From Rosellinia necatrix (taxonomy: Eukaryota > Ascomycota > Sordariomycetes > Xylariales > Xylariaceae), in contig JAGYVD010000002.1 in NCBI GenBank assembly GCA_021209875.1, positions 4,278,001 to 4,342,000 on the forward strand: a DNA stretch of 64,000 nt, read 5' to 3'. The notes beneath the pieces were generated by a model. That model was not told the DNA's origin. It was given only the letters and a program-made list of their open reading frames with translations, and ran no database searches. Numbering within the stretch: the stretch's first letter is position 1; each line of letters opens with the position of its first letter. Positions 45,410 to 55,782 of the stretch are shown here, piece after piece. A program made the position numbers and the translations under genes.

Positions 45410-45830
45410 TTAACGTCTAATCTAGGTGTCTGACAGTGTGGTACCTACAGTAGTTATTAGTGTACCAGGTATGTAATGTAGGTAGTGTAATAGGTAGGTA
45501 GGTAGAGTTAAAACCCCAGATTGGATGCTGCAGCTGACAGAAAAGAATGGAGAGGCACAAAGTTAGTTATTATCCTGCCCAATGATTTCATCGGAAATGG
45601 TCATCAATCAGTTTACTCTTTTCCCCTTCAATGCCGTGTTGCCCGCCGGTAGACTAGTAGACTACCTACACTACCAGCCTACTACATAATACATATGACA
45701 TAGAGCCTTGGGAGGTAGGGTGGCATTGCTTGCTCGGTAACAAAGACAGTATTGATTGCATCTCAAGACAATCCCCCTGAAACATCGTACACGTAACCAC
45801 CACTCGTCATACATATATACACTACCTGCC
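44474..45830. other. Divergent intergenic region with dense repeats
   Basis: Lies between the CDF transporter and the sirtuin. It has ACCT/AGGT repeats at 44757-44850, 45054-45085, 45307-45365 and 45476-45508, and a trinucleotide run at 45367-45409. A 21-bp sequence (45408-45428) also occurs at 1375-1395. No gene seen. Confidence 0.55.
45367..45409. repeat. (AGT)n microsatellite
   Basis: About 14 uninterrupted AGT units. Confidence 0.9.
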
Positions 45831-47063
45831 ATGCGCAAGCCTTATTTGCGTATCCCGTACACGGATGTGTTAGCGGCACCCACGATCATCCCAGCGAGTG
45901 CCACCACTCTATCTGGGGCTCTTGCCGCTCTGCAGGAATTTTTCATCGCCCCATCATCCTCGTCCTCGCCCTCGTCCTCGCCCTCGTCCTCGGGAACCCG
46001 GCAGTCTACCGCTGTCTTGACTGGGGCCGGCATCTCCGTCGCTAGCGGCCTTCCAGATTACCGGGGTACCAAAGGGACGTACCGCGTCAACAAGACCTAC
46101 CGCCCTATCTACTACCAGGAGTTTCTCCATAATCACGAGGCAAGGAAACGCTACTGGGCGAGGAGTTTTCTGGGCTGGTCCACACTGCAGAACGGCAGGC
46201 CCAACGCTACTCACTTTGCTATAAAACATCTGAACGACTTAGGTCTGGTCCGGAGTGTCATAACTCAGAATGTCGATTCTTTTCATTCCCAGGCGCACCC
46301 CAACCTTCCGACTGTTGAGCTACATGGCTATCTAAGGTCATGCGTTTGCGCATCATGTCACCAGGAACTCCCCCGAGATGCGTTCCAAAATGAGCTTGCA
46401 AGGCTCAATCCTACTTGGGCCGCCTTTCTTGAGGAAATTCTAGCTACGGGTGCTCTAGATACAGAGAACCCGCGCGAACGGGACGCCAAGGGCATGAAGA
46501 CGAATGCTGACGGTGATGTTGATGTCCCGGGCGCCCCTTATACAACATTCCGCTATCCCGCGTGCCCAACCTGCCTCGCAGAGCCGCCGCCGACAGGAGA
46601 CGGAACCCGGGCCACTGTCGAGGTCGACTCGGGCGGTGCGTTGACACCCAACAGTACGGCAGGGTTTCTCAAGCCGGCAGTCGTCATGTTCGGCGAGAGC
46701 ATACGTCACTCGGTCAAAGCAGCCGCGGAGCAGATGATTAACGATGCTGATAGATTGCTTGTCTTAGGCACATCCTTAGCCACCTACTCCGCATGGAGAC
46801 TCGCTAAGCAAGCCAAGGACCAAGGGAAGCCCATTGCAATCGTCAATCTCGGAGGCGTGAGAGGTGAGGATGCCTTCTTCGGCCATCTTGATCCGAACCA
46901 TCCGGGCACTCGGGGAGCTAGGGTGGAGATGTCTACGGACGAGATATTACCAAGCTTAGTAGAACAGCTCCGGCGCGCTTCCGACATCCTGACCCCTCAC
47001 GAGACCCCTAGTAATATCGTGGGGGCGCATGGAGCTTCTGCATTCAAAGATATGTTGTCCTAG
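45831..47063 (+). CDS. Class II sirtuin, SIRT4-like NAD-dependent protein deacylase
   Basis: Uses NAD+ to remove acyl groups or ADP-ribosylate proteins; SIRT4-type enzymes act in mitochondria. A single 410-residue exon starts at the ATG at 45831 (the frame is open further up but has no other ATG). The NAD motif AVLTGAGISVASGLPDYRGT (about residues 60-80), TQNVDSFHSQA, and the catalytic His165 (ELHGYL) are present. Two zinc pairs, C173/C176 and C245/C248, are followed by PAVVMFGESI and VLGTSLATYSAWRL. An insertion of about 60 residues separates the zinc pairs (ELARLNPTWAAFLEEILATG), as in fungal SIRT4-type proteins. The PDYRGTKGTYR signature separates it from nuclear Sir2 proteins. A short basic start fits mitochondrial import. 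It converges on the next gene, with 68 bp between stops. Confidence 0.92.
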   Translation: MRKPYLRIPYTDVLAAPTIIPASATTLSGALAALQEFFIAPSSSSSPSSSPSSSGTRQSTAVLTGAGISVASGLPDYRGTKGTYRVNKTYRPIYYQEFLHNHEARKRYWARSFLGWSTLQNGRPNATHFAIKHLNDLGLVRSVITQNVDSFHSQAHPNLPTVELHGYLRSCVCASCHQELPRDAFQNELARLNPTWAAFLEEILATGALDTENPRERDAKGMKTNADGDVDVPGAPYTTFRYPACPTCLAEPPPTGDGTRATVEVDSGGALTPNSTAGFLKPAVVMFGESIRHSVKAAAEQMINDADRLLVLGTSLATYSAWRLAKQAKDQGKPIAIVNLGGVRGEDAFFGHLDPNHPGTRGARVEMSTDEILPSLVEQLRRASDILTPHETPSNIVGAHGASAFKDMLS

Positions 47064-47131
47064 GGGTTGCAACATATCCCAGGTATGTATATACGTATGT
47101 AGCGAGCGCGGCAATCCGTATGCAACCAATG

Positions 47132-47777
47132 TTAAAAGAAGCTTGAATAGCCTGCCTTAGGTGTGGTTTGCTTAGTACCCTGTATTGACACCGATTCGGG
47201 TCCCGATTCCGTGGCTGCAGGGGTAGGCGAAGAAGGGGCTTTAGCCTTGGTGGTGGCTTTCTTCGAATTCTTAACAACGTCGTCCCGTTCGATTTCTCGT
47301 AAAGCCTCTTCCCATCCCAGCTCCTTCTCAGCATCCCCGGTACCCAGCACCTTCTTTACATCCACCTCTTCGCCTCTCTGGATCTTCTCGATTACTTCAC
47401 GTAGCAGCTCGATGCGGACTTCGGCTCGCCTCGTGAACGTGGAAAAATCTCTCTTTAGCGCTATCATCTGGATAGACATCGACCCGATGAACAGGAATAT
47501 GATGATGTAGAAGGTAGCCGGGTTCCATTCTTTCGATTTCTGACCCTTCGCCTTGACTAATTTGGTCTCCGGGGGTGCCCCAATTGATGGCAGATTTAGG
47601 GCGAGGACGGAAGGACTTGGGGATCAGGGACTTCCAAAAGGATGCCTGGGCGACATTGGGGAGTGAGCTCTGGTGCCGGAACTGGTGTTGGATATAGAAT
47701 GGGATCGATGGTCGTGGTCTAGCCGGCCGAGCGGTCGCATAAGCTCTGAGAGCCCCTTGTTGTAATGGCCTCTTCAT
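47132..47777 (-). CDS. Probable mitochondrial single-pass membrane protein (DUF5321-like), frame problem
   Basis: The N-terminus MKRPLQQGALRAYATARPAR with a later QHQFRHQSS reads as a mitochondrial presequence. Then come FWKSLIPKSFRP, a conserved KSKEWNPATFYIIIFLFIGS membrane segment and a coiled coil (RRAEVRIELLREVIEKIQRG, then EEVDVKKVLGTGDAEKELGW). I recall fungal mitochondrial proteins with this WNPATF block (DUF5321), but the role is unknown to me. The first and second halves are in different frames. Either one extra base sits in the G4 run (C4 at 47578-47581), giving 214 residues through INWAPPETKLVKAKG, or a 52-bp intron 47557-47608 with a poor GTCCTC donor is removed, giving 197 residues. 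It is divergent from separase and convergent with the sirtuin. Confidence 0.7.
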
Positions 47778-48404
47778 TGTGATGGCCTCCTCTGCCTCTG
47801 AATATATCAGATCGGCGCGCAGTGAACTTGATTGGGGGGGGGGGGGAGGTCAAAAGTTGAGCCAATCAGTTTTGGCATGTGAGGAATTGAGATTGGGTGG
47901 TTTTAGAATGCGACACACATGGTATTTAGTATTTAGCGTCGGACCCAGATCGGTAAGTCTAAAGTGGGGCAAGCCGCCAGTTGCTGTGTTAACAGGAGCT
48001 ATCCAATTCTGGCTAGGTAGTCAATACTCCCTTAGGTAGTCCATTCAATCCCCATGTCATGTTGATGGTACCTTAGCTTGGCGAGAGACCGCAAATACGC
48101 TGCATAGTGGCTGCATAATAGACTCTACTCCAACATTCACTCCACGACACAACATCGTCATATTCTGTCCTTTTCAGTGGTTTGCATTGGGGCATGGCGT
48201 TTTGAAATGTGTATTTGCAGTATTTGGTCACGACGACATGATTAGAAAGTCCACGTCCCCATTCACGTTCCCATTCACGTTCCCATTCATTTTACCATTC
48301 ACGTTACCATTCACGCCACCATTCACGCCGCCATCCACGCTCACGATACCATCACCACCATCACCACTATCACCACTATCACCACTATCACGCACCGCAC
48401 ACAC
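47778..48404. other. Divergent upstream region with a 13-base G run
   Basis: Between the mitochondrial membrane protein and separase. It contains an uninterrupted G13 (47834-47846), a CCAAT box (47862-47866) and tandem repeats just before the separase start. Confidence 0.55.
48258..48390. repeat. CCATTCACGTT and CACCACTAT tandem repeats
   Basis: About seven degenerate 12-bp CCATTCACGTTC units followed by five CACTATCAC units, all in the presumed 5' leader of the separase gene. Confidence 0.8.
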
Positions 48405-51400
48405 ATGGCCTCCCTCACCGCACGGGCCGATGCAATTCGGTCCGCTGTCGCATCCGTAGCGACATGCACCCCAGCCATCTCTGCCTCCTTAAAAGAGCTG
48501 CTCCAGGAAAGACAGGACAATAACGATGAATCCTCGAAACCGTTACCGAGACCCTCCTCACGAAAGACCACCCAAGCCTCTACCAAGACGAAGCCTTCAA
48601 CGACGACAAAGAGGCAAGTAAAGAATGCGGGAGACACATCCCAAGGCTCTAGCGATATGAGTCCAAAAGAGAAAGCGATTCTTGCCACGCATGTTGTCAA
48701 TGCTACACTGAAAGCTCTGGGGGAGGCCGCAAAGACACTGCAAGTCTCGAACCCAGCGAGGTTACCAACCAAAAACGACACAGCTAAACCCGCCGCTCGA
48801 ACCCGCCTCCGACGATCGGCATCAGTGCCAATGACTCCTTTACGGCCTCGCTCTCTTAATAGGATCGAGACATCCCCCGTCGCGACAAAGGCAGACTCGT
48901 GGCTACCGACGCCTACTTCGACCAGTTGTCTGGCTCTCGTAGAATGTGCCAGGGTGGCTTTCGCAACGCTACGGAGCTTACAAGCTTCTGGCGCTGTCAC
49001 TCTTCCGGACCTTCAACTGGAGACCGGAATGTCCTCTCTGATCGCAAAACTCATTACTCTAAAGCTGTTTGATCATGCGGTTAAGGAACTGCGAATATTA
49101 AAGAGGCGGCTGGAGGGCATGGCTATAGGAAACAGGAATAAGAAGAGCAATCCACCAACAAAAAACACCAATCCAGCGCCTAAGACATTGTCTGACCTCT
49201 TAGACTATCCTGCTGGACCCTATCCGGGACCTGTTGTTAGTTTCCTTGTCACGACCCAATTACAGGCCCTTCGGATTTTCTACGAGCTGAATAAAACCAC
49301 TTATCTTAACACAACGTTACCTTTCCTACGACCGAGCAACCCAGCATCGCCTCTTAGCCTACTTTTATCGACTGCACAGCAAAAACCGGCCGAAAGCGCA
49401 AAAATAGCAAAGCAATTAGAAAGCCTCTCCCAGACGTTGCTATCATTAACACCGAGTTTAGCTTCGAAGGACGACAATATCGCGGTAGAGCCGAGGCTCA
49501 GTCCTTCCCCCGAAACATCACTAGAAGTACAGACGCTAGGGCTGATTACCCGATTGGAATCATGGCATCTCTCTAGCCACGAGGGCGATATCGACAAGGA
49601 GATATTATTACCGCTCTCGAAGTGCCTAGCCGCCTTCTGGAGAAGAACTTCACCGGAATGTAGCTCGAGCCTCACGGCCGCCTTCACAAAAGTCTGGGAA
49701 AAGATAGGAGTGCGAAAATCGCAAGCCTCGCAACCATCGAAAGGGTCTCTGGTCACAATTTACCAATTACTGGCTACCGCTTTCCAAGAGGCTGGGGATT
49801 CAAAGGAAGCCAAGAAGTGGGCATCTAAGTGGAAGGGCTTCATAACTCCGGGAGAGGAGTCTGCGGCTAAATGCTGTGCTGTCGCTTCCCAGCTCCTTGC
49901 ATTATCTCTACAGGATTCTTCCGAGGTGGATGAGAATCTAGCCATCCAGGTATTAGATGGGATGCAAGGGCCTCTGAGCGGCAGCGTCATAGAATTGGAT
50001 GACCTCCTCGTCAGTCTCTGCCTTCTCCGTAAGGTTGCTTTCAGCATCGTTGTTAAGGAGCCTGTCTGCACTGCGGAGGACGGTTCGGGAAAACGTCGAG
50101 AGCTTCTTGGGAAGTTCATCAATCAACTACCTCGATTCGCTCTTAGATGGTTAGGTAAACCGCCAACCTCAAATGGCGGAGCCAAAGACTTTCTTCGATT
50201 CGAGCAGCGACGCCAGCTTTTATCGAAGTACCTGCGTCAAATTCTGGATTCAGCCCTCTTGCTATCTAAAACCCAGTTGGATGAGGGCCCATTCAGCTGG
50301 GAAATTACAGATCCCATGTTCCAAGATTGCTTAATCTTGCTAGAATACATGGGAGACCTTGGGCAATTATCCGTGAGCAACCCGAACGCTTCATATCACG
50401 TTAAAATTTCCCACCTTTATTACCAGCAACACCTGGCGCTCCGAAAATCAGCGACAGAGAACGCCGAAGCCCCTTCGCTTCGGGCCCTGAAGAGATCTAT
50501 CGACACTGTAAAGAACCAACCAGAAGCTGAACAAGCACGTGCGCAACTCTTGAAGAAATGGGAAACTTTTGTAGAATTATGCCGGGCTTCTAACAGGAGG
50601 GATGATGCTATCGATGCGCTCCGCTCGATAAGAGACCACTTGGTTCACTCTGATATCGTCCAGCCCATTACCTCAAGTTTAGCAACACAATCGGTTCGGC
50701 ATTCGTGGGGGATCACCCCTGAAACTGAATTGCTTTCCCGCACGGTCCGTAACCTAGCGAAACTCGACAGAAAACCTAACGACTGGAGTTGGTTGGTTAC
50801 GGGCGACGACAAGGCGACTGTACTAGAGCACGATCTAAATTTCATCATTACCAACGACAACCAAAACCAACACAATATTGACATGTCGAGTCCAATCATC
50901 GCCAATCTTCTACAGTTTTATTCTGCCGAACAGTACCCCATCAGGCGCCTTCGATCACTGCTCATAATACTTACCATTTGCATAGACTCGCGGAATCATG
51001 TCGAGGAGCTTCAAAGAGAGGTTCAAGTAGCTTTGGCACAGATACAAGATGGCTGCTTGGGAAATGATTCGGGCCTCTCACGCTACGCCCCATCCCTATG
51101 CCAGTCCACGGTATGCATTCTTGGAATAGCTTGTGGCGAGTTCAAGTCATCCGAAATCCAGCTGGCCGTACGCGCGTGGAAATCGATGGCGGCCAGCTGT
51201 TCGTCGATAAGTCAGTTAGCCGAACAGATCGACGACCCAGAACAGGTTCTTCAGATACTCCAGTCAATGGCAGATCTAGCGAGGATGAAAGGGCAGCAAA
51301 GCCTCCTCACAGAGATTACAGAGCTTTCTACCATGATCTCACGGTTGACTATCGATGATAATGCCGAGGCACATATAATGCAGAGCACTAGCCTCTGTTT

Positions 51401-54400
51401 ACAATATCTTACTCTCGGCCAATCCACCAAGGCTGAGGAAACATTGAAGGTCATTATGAATAGTGTTCCTCTAGCCCAACTGTCTGGTGATATCGTTTCT
51501 CACTTTCATCTATCCACGGCAGAATGCTACCTTACGGTTGGGAAATTCGATGAGGCAGAAAGACACTTAGAAGAGGCCCGTAAAGCAGCAATAGCCTCCA
51601 CGCACCAAGCTCGCCGGAAATATGCCCAACTTAGCCGCAAATTTGCCACTGCATACGCGTCATTCTTAACCTCAAGTCTTTATCTAGAGCGAGGCGAAAA
51701 CCATCGCGCGTTAAAATTCGCTAAAACTGCGGTCAAGATTTTGTTCCATGACTGGTCGCAGCTGGAGCAATCTAGGAGTTTGCTGGCCGATGTTAGTACT
51801 GGAGACCTGCCACCAACCAACCTGTCGGAGGTTTCTGGTCTCGAAAGCTCTTGCATGTCAGAGTCTAGCAACACACGAGCGACTACTGGGCCTGAGTTTT
51901 GGGCTTTGGCGTACCCATTATTCCGCTTTACGTGCCGACTTTCCTCAACTTATGAGCATCTCGGCATGTACCAAGAGACACTTTATTACGCCGAACAAGC
52001 TCGAAAGATTGCCCAGAGCATGGACTCTTCGGGTTATCTAGCCCAAGCTACTACGTATATAGCATCAGTGTCATTAACAGCTGAAAACATGGAGAAGTCA
52101 CTGGAGCTCATATCGGAAGCTAAGCCAGCACTTCTTTCATCAGAGCCAACTTTCCAAGCAGTTACCACTCTATGCAAAGCCGCTTCCGTCTATCAGCAGG
52201 CAGGAGAAGAAGATAATGAAGCCCAGCTTTTAAAATGCGCAGAAGCAATGCTTCAGGATTTGAAGAAGGGGACGGGACTAGGAGACATAGCTGAAGGGGG
52301 TTTGAACGCTGAGCCAGCCAAGGTAACGTTACCGTTGAGGCCTGCAGCGCGAGGTACAGGCATTGCAAAGCCAGTAGCAGCTACCAGAAGAACGACGTCC
52401 AGGAAAGCCACAACCAAGGAGACAAAAGCAATAGTGAAAACGCCAACGCAGACTAGGGAAGAAGATACCCAACTCAAATCGTTAAAAGCATCAGTCCTCC
52501 TCTCTCGATCGCTCGCATCCATTAGGCAGCAACACTGGACGGCAGCTATAGCGGCACTTCAGACCGCGACTGAGCTCTCTAGCCTATCTTCAGACCTCTC
52601 CCAGGGACACTTCTTACTTGGGATCAGCCTCATGGGCCAAAGTTTAGCGCAGATGGGGAGTGACTCGGTATTCTCTTTCATCCAAGATTCCACACTATCC
52701 TTTCCTTCAGTAGCCATTACCGCTCGGGATAAGAACCCGCACGGAAACCTACTCGTTGGGCAGGCATCACCAGTTCGCAAGCCTCGCTCCAATTCTCAAG
52801 AGACGCAAGGTTTTGTGCAAAATTTGCGCGACGCTCATGAACATCTAATACAAGCCCACTCGATAGCAACGCGAAATAGTAACGGCTTCTTAGTTCACCG
52901 GATCGCGGCAGCCTTGCAAAATGTGGTAGTCTTACTCTCTAATACCAACTCATCAGGCGTCCACGAAAGCCACCCGGCATATGCTACTTGTTCTATTGAA
53001 CTGGCGAGGAACTTAACATGGCGCCGTGAGCGCAAGGCGAACCAGTACGATATGGCAAAAGACAACAAGGGGGCTTGGCCAATGGCTGTTGATAATTCCG
53101 ACGCCAGGCGCGCCAGCCTTGGATTCACCAATGATATGAACCGATTTCAGAGAGAATATGTCGATATTATTCCCGACACTTGGAACGTTGTATCGCTCTC
53201 TCTAAATGAGACCAAGGACGATCTATGCGTGACCAAACTAAAGGCAGGACTCAGTCCTTTCGCATTGCGCCTACCTCTAGACCGAGCTTGTTCGAGAGAT
53301 GCCGATAATGAAGTATTCGATTTCCCTCAAGGGCGATCCGAGCTTCTCGAGCTTATACAACTAGCAAACCGCAGCTGCCATGACGCTCGGGATATGAGCC
53401 GCAAGGGAGCAAAGTCGGAATGGTGGGCCGAGCGTGAAGAGCTAGATGAACGCCTCAAGGAACTCCTCAATACTATCGAAGCCACCTGGCTAGGAGGTTT
53501 CAAAGGCATTTTTTCGCAGCATGCCAAGCGCCCCGACCTCCTCGCGAGGTTCCAAAAGTCTTTCCAAATCATACTCGAGAAGCACCTACCATCGAGGCGC
53601 CAGGTCAGAGGCAAGAAGTCAAAGAAAGCCACCCCGAAGGTAAACCTCGACCCAAGAATCTTGGAACTCTTCATCGGCCTGGGCGACGCCACAGTCCCCG
53701 ACTGCGACCTGGACGAGCCGCTCACGGACCTATTATACTTCGTGCTGGACGTGCTGCAATTCCACGGCGAGGCCAACGCGTACGACGAGATCGACTTCGA
53801 CGCCATGGTGGTCGACACGGTGAGCGCGTTGCACGCCTACCACGCCGCGGCGAGCGAGACGAAGGCCGACCAGGAGGGCGTCCACACGATCCTGATCCTC
53901 GACAAATCCCTGCACGTGTTCCCGTGGGAGTCGCTCCCCTGCCTCCAGGGCCTGGCGGTCTCGCGCGTGCCCTCGCTCGACTACCTGCGCCGCGCCATCC
54001 AAGAAGCCAAGGGCCCTACGGCCACGGCAGCACCGCAACAGCAGCAGTCCGAAGCCGAAGCCGAAGCCGAAGCCGAAGCTGAAGCCGAAGCCGAGGCGGA
54101 CGATGCCCAGCAGCAGCAGCAGCAGCAGAAGCAGCAGCGACCTGGACACCACGCGTCGATCGGGTCGGGGACGTACATCCTCAACCCGAGCGCGGACCTG
54201 ACGAGCACGCAGGAGACGTTCGGCGGGGCGCTCGCGACGCTGCCGGCGGGGTGGGCCAGCATCGAGGGGCGGGCGCCGACGGAGGCCGAGTTCCGGGCGG
54301 CGCTGACGGGCGGGGACGTGGTGCTGTACTTCGGGCACGGGTCCGGGGCGCAGTACATACGCGGGCGGACGGTGCGGCAGCTCGGGCGCTGCCGGGCCGC

Positions 54401-54866
54401 CGCGCTGCTCATGGGCTGCAGCTCGGCCTCGCTGACCCACGTCGGCCAGTTCGAGCCCTACGGCCCCATCCGCGACTACATGCTCGCCGGCGCCCCCGCC
54501 GTCGTCGGCACCCTCTGGGACGTCACCGACCGCGACATCGACCGCTTCGCCGCCGCCGCCTTCGAGGAATGGGGCCTCTTCCCTCGCGGCACGTTCGCCG
54601 ACGACGGCCCCGCCTCCTCCTCCGCCGCTGCTTCTTCGTCGACGGGGAAGACGGTCGGCAAGGGGAAGGGCAAGGGCAAGGGCAAGGGGGAGGCGGCCGC
54701 TGCGCGCTGTAAGAAGGGCGCTGCTGCTGGGGGAAGTCCGGAGGAGAAACCGGCTGGTAGCCTCGTGGAGGCTGTTGCTAAGGCCAGGATGGAGGCTTGC
54801 CGCTTCAAGTACCTCACTGCTGCGGCCGTTTGCGTGTATGGCATCCCGGTCTACATTACCAAGTAA
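48405..54866 (+). CDS. Separase (Esp1/BimB/Cut1)
   Basis: Caspase-fold cysteine protease that cleaves the cohesin kleisin at anaphase once the APC/C has destroyed securin. One exon, 2153 residues, is within the usual fungal range. The N-terminal two-thirds is a helical, partly TPR-like superhelix (for example AEETLKVIMNSVPLAQLSGD, AECYLTVGKFDEAERHLEEA). The C-terminal protease domain carries His1978 (YFGHGSGAQYI) and Cys2005 (LLMGCSSASL), then PAVVGTLWDVTDRDIDRF, and ends RFKYLTAAAVCVYGIPVYITK. Inside it, at about residues 1883-1912, is a Glu-Ala repeat followed by a Gln run, lying between the two halves of the caspase fold. A Lys-Gly repeat occurs near residue 2085. From about 53.6 kb the gene becomes markedly GC-rich. 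The start is the first ATG after a repeat-rich leader. Confidence 0.95.
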   Translation: MASLTARADAIRSAVASVATCTPAISASLKELLQERQDNNDESSKPLPRPSSRKTTQASTKTKPSTTTKRQVKNAGDTSQGSSDMSPKEKAILATHVVNATLKALGEAAKTLQVSNPARLPTKNDTAKPAARTRLRRSASVPMTPLRPRSLNRIETSPVATKADSWLPTPTSTSCLALVECARVAFATLRSLQASGAVTLPDLQLETGMSSLIAKLITLKLFDHAVKELRILKRRLEGMAIGNRNKKSNPPTKNTNPAPKTLSDLLDYPAGPYPGPVVSFLVTTQLQALRIFYELNKTTYLNTTLPFLRPSNPASPLSLLLSTAQQKPAESAKIAKQLESLSQTLLSLTPSLASKDDNIAVEPRLSPSPETSLEVQTLGLITRLESWHLSSHEGDIDKEILLPLSKCLAAFWRRTSPECSSSLTAAFTKVWEKIGVRKSQASQPSKGSLVTIYQLLATAFQEAGDSKEAKKWASKWKGFITPGEESAAKCCAVASQLLALSLQDSSEVDENLAIQVLDGMQGPLSGSVIELDDLLVSLCLLRKVAFSIVVKEPVCTAEDGSGKRRELLGKFINQLPRFALRWLGKPPTSNGGAKDFLRFEQRRQLLSKYLRQILDSALLLSKTQLDEGPFSWEITDPMFQDCLILLEYMGDLGQLSVSNPNASYHVKISHLYYQQHLALRKSATENAEAPSLRALKRSIDTVKNQPEAEQARAQLLKKWETFVELCRASNRRDDAIDALRSIRDHLVHSDIVQPITSSLATQSVRHSWGITPETELLSRTVRNLAKLDRKPNDWSWLVTGDDKATVLEHDLNFIITNDNQNQHNIDMSSPIIANLLQFYSAEQYPIRRLRSLLIILTICIDSRNHVEELQREVQVALAQIQDGCLGNDSGLSRYAPSLCQSTVCILGIACGEFKSSEIQLAVRAWKSMAASCSSISQLAEQIDDPEQVLQILQSMADLARMKGQQSLLTEITELSTMISRLTIDDNAEAHIMQSTSLCLQYLTLGQSTKAEETLKVIMNSVPLAQLSGDIVSHFHLSTAECYLTVGKFDEAERHLEEARKAAIASTHQARRKYAQLSRKFATAYASFLTSSLYLERGENHRALKFAKTAVKILFHDWSQLEQSRSLLADVSTGDLPPTNLSEVSGLESSCMSESSNTRATTGPEFWALAYPLFRFTCRLSSTYEHLGMYQETLYYAEQARKIAQSMDSSGYLAQATTYIASVSLTAENMEKSLELISEAKPALLSSEPTFQAVTTLCKAASVYQQAGEEDNEAQLLKCAEAMLQDLKKGTGLGDIAEGGLNAEPAKVTLPLRPAARGTGIAKPVAATRRTTSRKATTKETKAIVKTPTQTREEDTQLKSLKASVLLSRSLASIRQQHWTAAIAALQTATELSSLSSDLSQGHFLLGISLMGQSLAQMGSDSVFSFIQDSTLSFPSVAITARDKNPHGNLLVGQASPVRKPRSNSQETQGFVQNLRDAHEHLIQAHSIATRNSNGFLVHRIAAALQNVVVLLSNTNSSGVHESHPAYATCSIELARNLTWRRERKANQYDMAKDNKGAWPMAVDNSDARRASLGFTNDMNRFQREYVDIIPDTWNVVSLSLNETKDDLCVTKLKAGLSPFALRLPLDRACSRDADNEVFDFPQGRSELLELIQLANRSCHDARDMSRKGAKSEWWAEREELDERLKELLNTIEATWLGGFKGIFSQHAKRPDLLARFQKSFQIILEKHLPSRRQVRGKKSKKATPKVNLDPRILELFIGLGDATVPDCDLDEPLTDLLYFVLDVLQFHGEANAYDEIDFDAMVVDTVSALHAYHAAASETKADQEGVHTILILDKSLHVFPWESLPCLQGLAVSRVPSLDYLRRAIQEAKGPTATAAPQQQQSEAEAEAEAEAEAEAEADDAQQQQQQQKQQRPGHHASIGSGTYILNPSADLTSTQETFGGALATLPAGWASIEGRAPTEAEFRAALTGGDVVLYFGHGSGAQYIRGRTVRQLGRCRAAALLMGCSSASLTHVGQFEPYGPIRDYMLAGAPAVVGTLWDVTDRDIDRFAAAAFEEWGLFPRGTFADDGPASSSAAASSSTGKTVGKGKGKGKGKGEAAAARCKKGAAAGGSPEEKPAGSLVEAVAKARMEACRFKYLTAAAVCVYGIPVYITK

Positions 54867-55782
54867 ACGGGTGTTACCAATTACTGTTTTTTTTTTTTAA
54901 GGTTGGCATTGCGAAGGAGTTTCTACGTGCTCCTCTTTGTTTTTCTCCTGTCGGGTTCGAAGGAGCGTTTACATTTACGATGGATGGAAGAACAAAGCGC
55001 GCAAGGAAGGGGGAAGGCAAAAGACTCGGGTTTGAGACTACATGCGCACATATACCCAGTTAGCATAGACGTCCTTGTTGAATGTTTGGTCATCGAGTGT
55101 AATACCGTCTCGCTGGCCTGGAGAAGTGTGTTGTTGAATACAGATGTTTGAGTTTCGTATCTATATTAAATGCACGTGAATTGCTTGTGTTATTTACTGT
55201 CTTCATCCATAGTACAGGCTTGACGAGGGCAGACCTCGACTCGGTCATTGTGCTATATCGACAAGGATTTAACTAGTCTCTTATGTTGTATTCGCTCCAG
55301 CTTTTCTCCGATTCTTGAAGTCGCGACTTTCATTCGTTGATTATGATCTGCTTCGTTCTTTTCTCTAAATCATCGATTTTTGAACTTAATCTAAACCTCA
55401 CAAAGTCTACCCAGGCCGCCTCATTTGTCTCGTTTTACCCACCCGAGTATCAACTTGATCTATATTTCCTCTCTCTCATTATCTCTAAGTTGTAATTTCA
55501 ATTAAGGTAGTGAGGGATTTTGGGTGTGTGTACTAAAATGGGTCAGCGAGGTAGTAAACCCATGATGCCACAAGCCCGGTAGATATTCTTGTGGTTAACG
55601 TGTCGCGTGGAGGAAGAGTAGACACGTTGGAAATGTAGATTAGGGGGCTTTGGCACGCACAAGACGAGCTACGGAGATCGTGTAATCAAATGGGCTAAAT
55701 GTATCACTCATACGTCTTTAACTTCATAAATATGAAAAATGTCTTGGGAAGAACGATCTAATTCTATAATCAGACTCGTGCG

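Noticed and set aside
53733..54440. 235-codon minus-strand frame
   Set aside because: Antisense of the GC-rich separase protease domain; GC-rich coding DNA commonly gives long open antisense frames.
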